A stretch of 37,942 bases of DNA from Pseudomonas lopnurensis (GTDB lineage: Bacteria > Pseudomonadota > Gammaproteobacteria > Pseudomonadales > Pseudomonadaceae), in NCBI RefSeq assembly GCF_015070855.1, contig NZ_JADDIX010000018.1, positions 1 through 37,942 of the forward strand, written 5' to 3'. This document shows, piece after piece, positions 23,321-31,830 of the stretch. The translations under genes were made by a program, and so were the position numbers. A model generated the notes under the pieces. The model saw nothing but the letters and a program-made list of their open reading frames with translations. It had not been told where the DNA came from and did no database searches. Numbering within the stretch: position 1 is the first letter of the stretch; each line of letters begins with the position of its first letter.

Positions 23321-23335
23321 ACGTCATCCAACGTA
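23320..23335. promoter_or_regulatory. TACG-N8-CGTA site before fmdA
   Basis: TACGTCATCCAACGTA shares TACGTCATCC and the CGTA half-site with site B upstream of urtA. It lies 85 bases before the fmdA start. Inferred operator for the neighbouring LuxR-type regulator. Confidence 0.65.
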
Positions 23336-23419
23336 TTTTCCCGCCGACCGATACGGCGAAGACTAGGCCCGTACTCAGCGCAACGCTGATTTTCCTTCCA
23401 CGGTCCTAGGAGCCTCGTC

Positions 23420-24649
23420 ATGACCGATACCCTGATCAAGGTCGATTTGAACCAGCCCGCCCCCGAGAACGAGCAGATCCACAACCGCTGGCATCCGGAC
23501 ATCCCGATGGCCTGCTGGGTGAACCCGGGCGACGATTTCATCCTCGAGACCTACGACTGGACCGGTGGCGCGATCAAGAACGACGACGACGCCAGCGACG
23601 TGCGCGACGTCGACCTCTCCACCGTGCATTACCTCTCCGGCCCTGTGGGCGTGAAGGGCGCCGAGCCGGGCGACCTGCTGGTGGTCGACCTGCTCGACAT
23701 CGGCACCAAGCAGGATTCGCTGTGGGGCTTCAACGGCTTCTTCTCGAAGAGCAACGGCGGTGGCTTTCTCACCGACTACTTCCCCGCGGCGCAGAAGTCG
23801 ATCTGGGACTTCGAGGGCATGTTCACCAAGAGCCGGCACATCCCCGGCGTGCGCTTCGCCGGCCTGATCCACCCCGGCCTGATCGGCTGCCTGCCGGACC
23901 CGAAACTGCTGTCGGCGTGGAACGAGCGCGAGCAGGCGCTGATCGACACCAACCCGACCCGCGTGCCGCCGCTGGCCAACCCGCCGTTCGCCACCACCGC
24001 CCACGCCGGCAAGGCCTCGGGCGCGCTGCGCGACAAGATCGCCGCGGAGGGCGCACGCACCGTGCCGCCGCGCGAGCATGGCGGCAACTGCGACATCAAG
24101 GACCTGTCGCGCGGCTCGAAGATCTTCTTCCCGGTCTATGTCGACGGCGCCGGGCTGTCGGTCGGCGACCTGCACTTCAGCCAGGGCGATGGCGAGATCA
24201 CCTTCTGCGGCGCCATCGAAATGGCCGGCTGGGTGCACATGAAGGTCGAGCTGATCAAGGGTGGCATGGCCAAGTACGGCATCAAGAACCCGATCTTCAA
24301 GCCCAGCCCGATCGTGCCCACCTACAACAACTACCTGATCTTCGAAGGCATCTCGGTGGACGACGCCGGCAAGCAGGCCTACCTGGACGTCAACCTGGCC
24401 TACCAGCAGGCCTGCCTGAACGCCATCGAATACCTGAAGAAGTTCGGCTACTCCGGCGCCCAGGGCTACTCGCTGCTCGGCTCGGCGCCGGTGCAGGGGC
24501 ACATCAGCGGCGTGGTCGACATCCCCAACGCCTGCGCCACGCTCTGGCTACCGACCGACATTTTCGAGTTCGACATCAACCCGAGCGCCGCCGGCCCGAT
24601 CAAGCACCTCGACGGCAGCATCGACATGCCCATCGCGTACGACAAATGA
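23420..24649 (+). CDS. fmdA: Formamidase (acetamidase/formamidase family)
   Basis: 409 residues, the usual length of FmdA. It hydrolyses formamide to formate and ammonium. Family blocks are visible: HNRWHPDIPM near the N-terminus, PGDDFILETYDWTGGAI, HYLSGPVGVKGAEPGDLL, the PPREHGGNCDIKDL segment and GDLHFSQGDGEITFCGAIE. AGGAG lies eight bases upstream of the ATG. It has its own promoter region, after the urtE terminator, with a regulator site at 23320. It supplies ammonium from substrate brought in by Urt. Confidence 0.95.
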   Translation: MTDTLIKVDLNQPAPENEQIHNRWHPDIPMACWVNPGDDFILETYDWTGGAIKNDDDASDVRDVDLSTVHYLSGPVGVKGAEPGDLLVVDLLDIGTKQDSLWGFNGFFSKSNGGGFLTDYFPAAQKSIWDFEGMFTKSRHIPGVRFAGLIHPGLIGCLPDPKLLSAWNEREQALIDTNPTRVPPLANPPFATTAHAGKASGALRDKIAAEGARTVPPREHGGNCDIKDLSRGSKIFFPVYVDGAGLSVGDLHFSQGDGEITFCGAIEMAGWVHMKVELIKGGMAKYGIKNPIFKPSPIVPTYNNYLIFEGISVDDAGKQAYLDVNLAYQQACLNAIEYLKKFGYSGAQGYSLLGSAPVQGHISGVVDIPNACATLWLPTDIFEFDINPSAAGPIKHLDGSIDMPIAYDK

Positions 24650-24656
24650 CCGGAAC

Positions 24657-24818
24657 GTAGGTTGGGTTGAGGCGCGAAGCGGCGAAGCCCAACGAGACAC
24701 CGAGCTTCCGCCCCACGCCGTGGTTTGCTGTGCCGAAACTCCAACGTCATGGCGGAAGGGTTGCCCGCGCTCGTTGGGCTTCGCTCCGCTCGACCTCGGC
24801 GGCCCCACCCAACCTACG
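24657..24818. repeat. GTAGGTTGGGTTGAG-type inverted repeat between fmdA and the FmdB-like gene
   Basis: The left arm GTAGGTTGGGTTGAGGCGCG, then GCGAAGCCCAAC, faces CGTTGGGCTTCGCTCCGCTC and a final CCCAACCTAC. Same family as 22253 and 26514. Confidence 0.85.
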
Positions 24819-24850
24819 CCCCCCACCCGCCGTTCTCGAGGACGATCAGC

Positions 24851-25198
24851 ATGCCCATATACGAATACGACTGCGCCGCCTGCGGCGATTTCACCATGCT
24901 GCGGCCGATGGCCGACCGCGACCAGCCGTGCGCCTGCCCGGCCTGCGGCGGGCAGACCCAGCGGGTGATCCTCAGCGCGCCGGGCCTGGCCACCATGGCC
25001 GGAAGCCAGCGCCGCGCCATCGAGACCAACGAACGCAGCGCCCACGCGCCGCAGTCGCTGGCCGAGTACAAGGCCAACCGCAAGCACGGCGCCGGTTGCA
25101 GCTGTTGCGGCCCGAGCAAGCCGAACACACCCACCAAGGCCAACCCGCACGGGCTCAAGACCAGCCCCTCGGCGCGGCCGTGGATGATCAGCCACTAG
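24851..25198 (+). CDS. fmdB: FmdB-family zinc ribbon protein
   Basis: 115 residues from the ATG at 24851, preceded by GAGGA; the longer frame to 24725 reads through a repeat element and is rejected. The N-terminus MPIYEYDCAACGDF with Cys8/Cys11 and CPAC (Cys29/Cys32) is the FmdB/CxxC_CxxC zinc ribbon. A further CSCC lies near residue 80. FmdB in Methylophilus was described as a putative regulator beside formamidase; its biochemical role is unclear. Its place between fmdA and amiE supports a link with amide use. Confidence 0.85.
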   Translation: MPIYEYDCAACGDFTMLRPMADRDQPCACPACGGQTQRVILSAPGLATMAGSQRRAIETNERSAHAPQSLAEYKANRKHGAGCSCCGPSKPNTPTKANPHGLKTSPSARPWMISH

Positions 25199-25275
25199 AA
25201 GCAGCGGCAAGTTGCAGGTCTCAAGCGACAAGTAGGGCGTGCGTGGATGCTCGCTCCGCTCTTGCTTGAGGCTTG
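25197..25275. repeat. CAAGC-type inverted repeat after the FmdB-like gene
   Basis: GAAGCAGCGGCAAGTTGCAG, then CAAGCGACAAGTAG, faces CTCTTGCTTGAGGCTTG. Its core (GCGTGCG, GGATGCTC) is shared with the unit at 25353. Confidence 0.7.
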
Positions 25276-25281
25276 CAACCC

Positions 25282-25350
25282 GTAGGGTGGGCTTTAGCCC
25301 ACCAGCGTTCACATCGGTCCCTTGAATGGTGGGTTGAAGCCCACCCTACG
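25282..25350. repeat. GTAGGGTGGGC-type inverted repeat
   Basis: GTAGGGTGGGCTTTAGCCCACC faces GGTGGGTTGAAGCCCACCCTAC. A related half unit lies at 37801-37834. It sits between two CAAGC-type units, so three repeats stand in a row before amiE. Confidence 0.8.
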
Positions 25351-25352
25351 TT

Positions 25353-25447
25353 CTAGAAGCAGCGGCAAGCCACAAGCGACAAGTAGCGCGTGCGGGATGC
25401 TCCCCCGCTCTTGCTTACAGCTTGTAGCTTGCGGCTTGAAGCTTGAG
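25353..25447. repeat. CAAGC-type inverted repeat before amiE
   Basis: GAAGCAGCGGCAAGCCACAA, then GCGACAAGTAG, faces CTTGCTTACAGCTTG, TAGCTTGCGGCTTG and AAGCTTG. Its right arm ends at the amiE ribosome site, so the hairpin could affect amiE translation. Confidence 0.75.
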
Positions 25448-25457
25448 GAGGTTTTTC

Positions 25458-26498
25458 ATGCGTCACGGAGATATTTCCAGCAGTCCCGATACCGTCGGCG
25501 TCGCCGTGGTCAACTACAAGATGCCGCGCCTGCACACCAAGGCCGAGGTGTTGGACAACGCCCGCAAGATCGCCGAGATGATCAAGGGCATGAAGCTCGG
25601 CCTGCCCGGCATGGACCTGGTGGTGTTCCCCGAATACAGCACCATGGGCATCATGTACGACCCCGGCGAGATGATGGAGACCGCCGCCACCATCCCCGGC
25701 GAGGAGACCGCGATCTTCTCCGCCGCCTGCCGCGAGGCGAGGACCTGGGGCATTTTCTCGCTGACCGGCGAGCGCAACGAGGATCCGGCCAAGGCGCCGT
25801 ACAACACCCTGGTGCTGATCAATGATCAGGGCGAGATCGTGCAGAAGTACCGCAAGTGCATCCCCTGGTGCCCGATCGAGGGCTGGTACCCCGGTGACCG
25901 CACCTACGTCAGTGATGGCCCGAAGGGCATGAAGATCAGCCTGATCATCTGCGACGACGGCAACTATCCGGAGATCTGGCGCGACTGCGCGATGAAGGGC
26001 GCCGAGCTGATCGTGCGTTGCCAGGGCTACATGTACCCGGCCAAGGAGCAGCAGGTACTGATGTCCAAGACCATGGCCTGGGCCAACAACTGCTACGTGG
26101 CGGTGGCCAATGCGGCGGGCTTCGATGGCGTGTACAGCTACTTCGGCCACTCGGCGATCATCGGCTTCGACGGCCGCACCCTGGGCGAATGCGGCGAAGA
26201 GGAGATGGGCATCCAGTACGCCCAGCTGTCCATCTCGCAGATCCGCGACGCGCGCGCCAACGACCAGTCGCAGAACCACCTGTTCAAGCTGCTGCACCGT
26301 GGCTACACCGGCGTCTACAACTCCGGCGATGGCGACAAGGGCGTGGCCGACTGTCCGTTCGAGTTCTACCGCACCTGGGTGCTGGATGCCGAGAAGGCGC
26401 AGGAGAACGTCGAGGCCATGACCCGCGGCACCGTCGGCGTCGCCGATTGCCCGGTATACGAACTGCCGCACGCCGGCAAGGAAAAAACGGCGGGGTGA
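25458..26498 (+). CDS. amiE: Aliphatic amidase
   Basis: 346 residues, start chosen after GAGGAGG six bases upstream. The sequence is very close to P. aeruginosa AmiE from the first residues ([25 protein letters not shown]) through [14 protein letters not shown] and [17 protein letters not shown]. The nitrilase-superfamily triad is Glu59, Lys133 and Cys165; the last two are one residue earlier than in P. aeruginosa because of a one-residue gap near 108. It hydrolyses short aliphatic amides such as acetamide to the acid and ammonium in the cytoplasm. AmiF formamidase is a close relative but differs in the active-site surroundings; AmiE is preferred. Confidence 0.93.
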   Translation: MRHGDISSSPDTVGVAVVNYKMPRLHTKAEVLDNARKIAEMIKGMKLGLPGMDLVVFPEYSTMGIMYDPGEMMETAATIPGEETAIFSAACREARTWGIFSLTGERNEDPAKAPYNTLVLINDQGEIVQKYRKCIPWCPIEGWYPGDRTYVSDGPKGMKISLIICDDGNYPEIWRDCAMKGAELIVRCQGYMYPAKEQQVLMSKTMAWANNCYVAVANAAGFDGVYSYFGHSAIIGFDGRTLGECGEEEMGIQYAQLSISQIRDARANDQSQNHLFKLLHRGYTGVYNSGDGDKGVADCPFEFYRTWVLDAEKAQENVEAMTRGTVGVADCPVYELPHAGKEKTAG

Positions 26499-26513
26499 CC
26501 AGGCCGTATCGCC

Positions 26514-26670
26514 GTAGGTTGGGTTGAGGAGCGCAGCGACGAAGCCCAACGAGCGGATATCGTCCCGACTCCGAGCTGCGCCGAATGCGCGCCATGCCGG
26601 GTGTCCGCTTCAGCTTCCAATCCGTATCGGCGCCCGCTCGTTGGGCTTCGCTGCGCTCAACCCAACCTAC
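26514..26670. repeat. GTAGGTTGGGTTGAG-type inverted repeat between amiE and amiB
   Basis: GTAGGTTGGGTTGAGGAGCG, then GACGAAGCCCAAC, faces GTTGGGCTTCGCTGCGCTC and AACCCAACCTAC. It fills almost the whole gap before amiB. Confidence 0.85.
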
Positions 26671-26688
26671 GAAACTACGAGACACCCC

Positions 26689-27714
26689 ATGCCATTCGTC
26701 AACGAGCTTATCGATCACAACCGGGAACAGGCCGCCCGAACCATGGCCGGCACGTCGCGCTTGCTGTTCGACCCCGCCGAGGTCATGAGCCTGCTGCGCA
26801 GCCGCATCGTCGGCCAGGATGCCGCGCTCGGCGCGGTGGAATCGATGCTCCAGGTGATCAAGGCCGGCATCGGCGACCCCGAGCGGCCGCTGGCGGTCAA
26901 CCTGTTCCTGGGTCCCACCGGCGTCGGCAAGACCGAGATCGTCCGGTTGCTGGCGCAGGCCATCCATGGCCGGCCGGACGCCTTCTGTCGTATCGACATG
27001 AACACCCTGGCCCAGGAGCATTACGCCGCCGCGCTCACCGGCGCGCCGCCGGGCTACGTCGGCAGCAAGGAGGGCACGACGCTGTTCGACGTCGAGGCCA
27101 TCGCCGGCAGTTTCAGCCGACCGGGCATCGTCCTCTTCGACGAGCTGGAGAAGGCCAGCCGGGAGGTGGTGCGCAGCCTGCTCAACGTGCTCGACAGCGG
27201 CCAGCTGACGCTCGCTGCCGGCACGCGGCGAATCGACTTTCGCAACAGCCTGATCTTCATGACCAGCAACATCGGCGCGCAGGAGGCCGCCGAGTACCGT
27301 TCGCGCTTCCAGCGTGGCTGGCGCCGCGCGCTGCGCGTGCGGCCGCGCGGCGAGGGCGAGCGGGTGGAGCGGGCCTTGCACCGGCATTTCGAACCGGAAT
27401 TCCTCAACCGGATCGATCGCATCCTGACCTTCGCGCGCATCGACGGGCAGTGGCTGGAGGCGCTGCTGGATATCGAGCTCGGCAAGCTCGAGCAGCGGCT
27501 GCGCAAGACCGGGCGCGAGCTGATCGTCACCGGCCCGGCGCGGGACTGGCTCTGCAGCGGCCACGACGCCCGCTTCGGCGCGCGCGATCTGGCGCGCCGG
27601 TTGCGGACCCGGCTCGAGCCGGCGCTGGCCGAGGCAATGCTGGGCAACCCGGACTGTCAGCGGTTCAAGGCCGAGGTCGGTGCCGGTCAGTTGCAGGTCA
27701 GAGTGCTGCGCTGA
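26689..27714 (+). CDS. amiB: AmiB-type AAA+ ATPase
   Basis: 341 residues from the ATG at 26689; the ribosome site is weak. Clp/HSP100-type AAA+ module: Walker A GPTGVGKTE (75-83), pore-like loop GAPPGYVGSKEG (118-129), Walker B IVLFDELEKA (147-156), sensor MTSNIGAQEA and the C-terminal small domain with GARDLARRLRTRLEP. It lacks an N-terminal substrate domain and a second ATPase ring. In P. aeruginosa the equivalent gene lies directly after amiE in the amiEBCRS operon. Its job, possibly chaperone-like, is not settled. Here amiC, amiR and amiS do not follow. Confidence 0.88.
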   Translation: MPFVNELIDHNREQAARTMAGTSRLLFDPAEVMSLLRSRIVGQDAALGAVESMLQVIKAGIGDPERPLAVNLFLGPTGVGKTEIVRLLAQAIHGRPDAFCRIDMNTLAQEHYAAALTGAPPGYVGSKEGTTLFDVEAIAGSFSRPGIVLFDELEKASREVVRSLLNVLDSGQLTLAAGTRRIDFRNSLIFMTSNIGAQEAAEYRSRFQRGWRRALRVRPRGEGERVERALHRHFEPEFLNRIDRILTFARIDGQWLEALLDIELGKLEQRLRKTGRELIVTGPARDWLCSGHDARFGARDLARRLRTRLEPALAEAMLGNPDCQRFKAEVGAGQLQVRVLR

Positions 27715-27833
27715 TCGGCGCCACACGCGCTCGCTCCTCCGGGCTTCGCTCGGCCAGCGGCAGCTCTCGCCCGAACTCTTGCGCGGCGCCATCGTCCCAA
27801 TTCAGACAGTTCTGTTCCGGTTTGGGGGGTGGC

Positions 27834-28709
27834 ATGGCAATCCTGGATACGCGCGGGCTCGGAGTGATGACCCTGTTCAAGCGCACCTTCAAGGAATTCA
27901 GCAACGACGACATGTCCACCTATGCCTCGGCGCTGGCCTATCGGGCGCTATTCTCGCTGTTCCCCTTCCTGCTCTTTCTCATGGCCCTGCTGGGTTTCCT
28001 GCACCTGCCGGAATTCTTCGCCTGGTTGCGCGAGCAGGCCTCGCTGGTGCTGCCGCCGGTGGCGATGGACCAGGTCAACCCGGTCATCGATCAGTTGCAG
28101 GACCAGAAGAGCGGCCTGCTCTCCATCGGTATCCTGGTTGCGCTGTGGACGGCCTCGGTGGGCGTCCGCTCGTTGATGAACGCCATGAACAAGGCCTACG
28201 GCGTGGAGGAAGGTCGCCCGGACTGGAAGCTGACGCTGCTGTCGCTGGTCTACACCGTGGGCATCGCCATCATGCTGCTGCTGGCCGCCGGCCTGATGGT
28301 GATGGGGCCGCAGGTGATGGGCTGGCTCGCCGAGCAGGTCGGCCTGAAGGATATCGTGGTGCTGCTGTGGAACTGGCTGCGCTGGCCGATCGCGGTATTG
28401 CTGATGATGCTGGTGGTGGCGGTGCTGTACTACGTCGCGCCGGACGTCGAGCAGGACTTCCGCTTCATCACGCCGGGGTCCGCGCTGGCGGTAATCGTCT
28501 GGATCATCGCCTCGATCGGCTTCGGCATCTATGTGCAGAACTTCGGTAACTACGATGCGACCTACGGCAGCATCGGTGCGATCATCGTGTTGCTGCTGTA
28601 TTTCTACATTTCCGCCGCGGTGCTGCTGCTCGGCGCCGAGCTCAACGCGGTGATCGAGCATGCCTCGGACGAGGGCAAGGACCCCGGCGACAAACGCCTC
28701 GATTCCTAG
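27834..28709 (+). CDS. YihY/BrkB-family inner-membrane protein
   Basis: 291 residues from the ATG at 27834, preceded by a G-rich site (GGGGGGTGG). It has five to six membrane helices. Family blocks are TYASALAYRALFSLFPFLLF near the N-terminus, LWTASVGVRSLMNAMNKAYG in the middle, and YDATYGSIGAIIVLLLYFYI near the end. This family was once wrongly listed as ribonuclease BN. Its function is unknown, though some members are linked to envelope or lipid traits. The gap of 119 bases after amiB leaves open whether it is co-transcribed. Confidence 0.88.
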   Translation: MAILDTRGLGVMTLFKRTFKEFSNDDMSTYASALAYRALFSLFPFLLFLMALLGFLHLPEFFAWLREQASLVLPPVAMDQVNPVIDQLQDQKSGLLSIGILVALWTASVGVRSLMNAMNKAYGVEEGRPDWKLTLLSLVYTVGIAIMLLLAAGLMVMGPQVMGWLAEQVGLKDIVVLLWNWLRWPIAVLLMMLVVAVLYYVAPDVEQDFRFITPGSALAVIVWIIASIGFGIYVQNFGNYDATYGSIGAIIVLLLYFYISAAVLLLGAELNAVIEHASDEGKDPGDKRLDS

Positions 28710-28830
28710 CGCCCGCTGCCGGCCCGGCGGTGCGAACGACTCTCCAGCCTAACGGTCATTTATTGCAACAAAGAGCCCTTCGCAAGGGACGTTCGGGCGG
28801 CCGTACCTATGACCGTGCGACGCCCGCCCG

Positions 28831-29994
28831 ATGGGTGTTGCGCAGGGCCCGCAGAGGACCGAACGGAGACGCTGTATCTTGCATATTGCCGACATGACCA
28901 TGTTCTACGCACCCGCCAGCGGTGGCGTGCGCACCTACCTCGAGGCGAAACACCGTCGACTCCAGCTTTACTCGGGCGTCCGCCACAGCATTCTGGTACC
29001 GGGCAGTGGCTATGGCCACGACAGCGGTATCTACCAGGTGCCCGCGCCGGTGCTGCCGTTCGGCAAGGGCTACCGTTTTCCGGTGCGCCGGGCGCCCTGG
29101 CGCAATCTGCTGCGCTCGCTGCGCCCCGACCTGATCGAGGTCGGCGATCCCTACATGACCGCCTGGGCCGCGCTGGATGCCGGGCGCCGGCTGGATGTGC
29201 CGGTGATCGGTTTCTATCACTCGGACTTGCCGCTGCTGGTCAGCAACCGGATCGGCAACTGGCTGGGCGCCAACCTGAACGGCTATGTCTCGCGCCTGTA
29301 TGGCAGCTTCGACCGGGTACTCGCGCCCAGCCAGGTGATGGCCGACAAGCTCATCGCGCTGGGCGTGAAGAACGTCTTCGTGCAGCCGCTGGGGGTCGAC
29401 CTCGACACCTTCCAGCCCGGCCGCCGTGCCCCGGACCTGCGCGCCGAGCTGGGGCTGGCGGACGATACCCGGCTGATGATCTTCGCCGGCCGCGGCTCGC
29501 GGGAAAAGAACCTGCACATCCTGCTGGACACCGCACGCCAGCTGGGCAAACCCTACCACTTGCTGCTGGTGGGCTCGAGCATGCCGCACAGGGTGCCGGA
29601 CAACGTGACGGTGATCGATCGCTTCTGTCCCGCCAGCGAGGTGGCACGGTTGCTCGCCAGCAGCGATGTGCTGCTGCATGCCGGCAACCAGGAAACCTTC
29701 GGCCTGGTGGCGCTGGAGGCCATGGCCAGCGGCATTCCGGTGGTGGCGGCCCGTGCCGGTGCGCTGCCCGAACTGGTGCCCTTCCACAGTGGACGGTTGT
29801 GCCGGCCGCTGGATGCGCGCGCCATGGCCCAGGCCGTGCGTGAGCTGTTCGAGATCGGCCCGCACCTGCTCGGCCTGCAGGCGCGCCAGCACGTCGAGGC
29901 GCATCATGCCTGGGACGCAGTGGTGGCCGGGCTGCTCGCGCATTATCACGCGGTGCTCGGCACGGTCGATTCGCCGGTCGCCATGCATGTCTGA
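28831..29994 (+). CDS. Glycosyltransferase, GT4-like (GT-B fold)
   Basis: 387 residues if the ATG at 28831 is used, but no ribosome site precedes it. A TTG at 28879 (LHIADMTMFYAPASGGVRTY) has GGAG ten bases upstream and starts where homology should begin, so the true protein may be about 371 residues. The N-terminal GGVRTYL glycine-rich loop, the middle FAGRGSREKNLHILLD and the C-terminal HAGNQETFGLVALEAMASG with the EX7E motif mark a retaining GT-B enzyme. It overlaps the next gene by eight bases and probably glycosylates a lipid or surface polymer. Confidence 0.85.
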   Translation: MGVAQGPQRTERRRCILHIADMTMFYAPASGGVRTYLEAKHRRLQLYSGVRHSILVPGSGYGHDSGIYQVPAPVLPFGKGYRFPVRRAPWRNLLRSLRPDLIEVGDPYMTAWAALDAGRRLDVPVIGFYHSDLPLLVSNRIGNWLGANLNGYVSRLYGSFDRVLAPSQVMADKLIALGVKNVFVQPLGVDLDTFQPGRRAPDLRAELGLADDTRLMIFAGRGSREKNLHILLDTARQLGKPYHLLLVGSSMPHRVPDNVTVIDRFCPASEVARLLASSDVLLHAGNQETFGLVALEAMASGIPVVAARAGALPELVPFHSGRLCRPLDARAMAQAVRELFEIGPHLLGLQARQHVEAHHAWDAVVAGLLAHYHAVLGTVDSPVAMHV

Positions 29995-30748
29995 GCGCGC
30001 ACTGATGCTGGTGCTGCACGACGTGGCACCGGAAACCTGGGCGGACTACCGGCCCTTCGTCGAGGCCGTGGATGCCATCGGCGGTGTGCCGATGACCTGG
30101 CTGGTGGTGCCGGATTTCCATAACCGCAACCCATTGCAGGCGCATCCGGACTTTCGCCGCCTGCTCGACGGGCGCCTGGCGCGCGGCGACGAGCTGGTGC
30201 TGCACGGTTGTTATCACGCCGATCGGGCGCCATTGCCGCGCACGCCGAAGGACTGGTTCATGCGCCGGGTCTACACCCATGAAGGCGAATTCTATTCGCT
30301 GGACGAGGCGGCGGCGCGCGAACGGCTGGGGCAGGGGCTGGCGCTGTTCCGGCGCTACGACTGGCCGTTGCACGGCTTCGTCGCACCGGCCTGGCTGATG
30401 AGCCCGGGCAGCCGCCGCGCGCTGGCCGGCAGCGGGCTGCTGTACACCAGCGATCCGCGGCACTTCTACCTGCTGCCGGACTTCGCGCCCATCACGGCGC
30501 CGGGGCTGGTATGGAGCGCGCGCAGTGCCTGGCGCCGCGGCATGTCCTGGCTGGTCAGCGAACGGCAGTTGCGCCACTGCCGCCAGGCGCCACTGTTGCG
30601 CCTGGGCCTGCATCCGGTCGACATGCGCCATGACTTCTCGCGGCGCTACTGGCTGGAGTTGTTGAAGCGCCTGCTGCGCGAGGGCCGGCAGCCGACCACC
30701 AAGATCGATTGGTTGCGCCAGTACACGTGGTCGAGTTCGGCGGCATGA
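29987..30748 (+). CDS. DUF2334 polysaccharide-deacetylase-like protein
   Basis: 253 residues. The start at 29987 overlaps the end of the glycosyltransferase. LMLVLHDVAPETW (His11, Asp12) and ELVLHGCYHAD carry the metal-binding His/Asp pattern of the NodB/DUF2334 fold, and LRLGLHPVDMRH near residue 205 gives a further His. No signal peptide is visible, so it may work on the cytoplasmic side on a lipid-linked sugar made by the preceding enzyme. The actual substrate is unknown. Confidence 0.8.
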   Translation: MSERALMLVLHDVAPETWADYRPFVEAVDAIGGVPMTWLVVPDFHNRNPLQAHPDFRRLLDGRLARGDELVLHGCYHADRAPLPRTPKDWFMRRVYTHEGEFYSLDEAAARERLGQGLALFRRYDWPLHGFVAPAWLMSPGSRRALAGSGLLYTSDPRHFYLLPDFAPITAPGLVWSARSAWRRGMSWLVSERQLRHCRQAPLLRLGLHPVDMRHDFSRRYWLELLKRLLREGRQPTTKIDWLRQYTWSSSAA

Positions 30749-31737
30749 ACCGCCGCTGGTGGTTGCTGCTCGGCGCACTGCTCGCCGCGGCGCTGATTCC
30801 GCTGCTACTGGGCGGCAGCGGGTTGTTCGAACGCCTGTGGCGTTTCCCGGCCAGCCTGCTGGTGACCATGCTCGGCATGATCCTGCTGGGCTGGTATCTC
30901 AACGCCTTGCGCCTGCGGCTGTTGCTGGGGCGGCGCAAACTGGGGCAGCGGCGCGCGTTCGGCATCGTCATCGCCACCGAGTTCGCCATCTGCGCCACGC
31001 CGGGTGGCGCCGGTGGGCCGCTGACCCTGATGGCACTGCTGATGCGCCAGGGCGTGGCGCCGACGAAGGGCACCGCGACCTATGCGGTCGAACAGCTGAG
31101 CGATCTGCTGTTCTTCGCCTGTGCGCTGGTCGGCGTGCTGTTCTATGCGCTGACCCATGCGCTGAACGCCTATATCGCCAGCCTGCTGGGCTTCAGCGCG
31201 GCGCTGCTGATCGGCGTGATGGTGCTGCTGGCACTGCTCGGGCGCTTTCATCGGCAGGTATTCCTGCTCAATGGCTGGCTGGTCACGCGCCTGGGCATGC
31301 AGGCCTCGCGCAAGCGCCGCTGGGCGCGCAAGCTGCTGGGTTTTCGCAATGCGCTGGTCGACTGCTTCCGGCTGCCGCGAAGGATTCTGCTGGCGGTGTT
31401 CGGCTTGACGATCCTGCATTGGCTGCTGCGTTACAGCGTGCTCTACCTGACGCTGCAGGGGCTGGGCAGCGAAATCGCCTGGGCCTGGACTTTCCTGGTG
31501 CAGCTGCTGGCGCTGACGGCCGGGCAGCTCAGCCTGCTGCCCGGCGGGGCGGGCAGCGCCGAGCTGGCCTCGGCGGCGCTGCTGACGCCGATGGTGGGCA
31601 AGTCGACCACCGCGGCGGCGATCCTGATCTGGCGCTTCGTGACCTATTACCTCTACCTGATCGTCGGCGCGCCGGTATTCCTCCACCTGGCTGGCCGGCC
31701 CTTGCTGCGCCGGCTGCTGCGCGCGCGACAGGCCTGA
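30745..31737 (+). CDS. Lysylphosphatidylglycerol-synthase-TM / UPF0104-type membrane protein
   Basis: 330 residues. The start overlaps the previous stop as ATGA. It has about eight membrane helices, the conserved ATPGGAGGPLTL block near residue 90 and the second LLPGGAGSAELA block near 266, both hallmarks of the LPG_synthase_TM family (YbhN/AglD type). There is no C-terminal aminoacyl-transferase domain, so it is not a full MprF. Members often sit beside glycosyltransferases and may flip or handle glycolipids. Confidence 0.85.
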   Translation: MNRRWWLLLGALLAAALIPLLLGGSGLFERLWRFPASLLVTMLGMILLGWYLNALRLRLLLGRRKLGQRRAFGIVIATEFAICATPGGAGGPLTLMALLMRQGVAPTKGTATYAVEQLSDLLFFACALVGVLFYALTHALNAYIASLLGFSAALLIGVMVLLALLGRFHRQVFLLNGWLVTRLGMQASRKRRWARKLLGFRNALVDCFRLPRRILLAVFGLTILHWLLRYSVLYLTLQGLGSEIAWAWTFLVQLLALTAGQLSLLPGGAGSAELASAALLTPMVGKSTTAAAILIWRFVTYYLYLIVGAPVFLHLAGRPLLRRLLRARQA

Positions 31738-31830
31738 GGCGGTACGCGATCCGATGGCCGGGAGAAACTATCGCTTCGCCTGGCCGGTCCACCCTTGTGT
31801 CATCAATGAAACGAAGAAGCGAGGTCCGCG

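Noticed and set aside
30745..31737. A full MprF-type lysylphosphatidylglycerol synthase
   Set aside because: Only the membrane domain is present; the C-terminal aminoacyl-transferase domain is absent.
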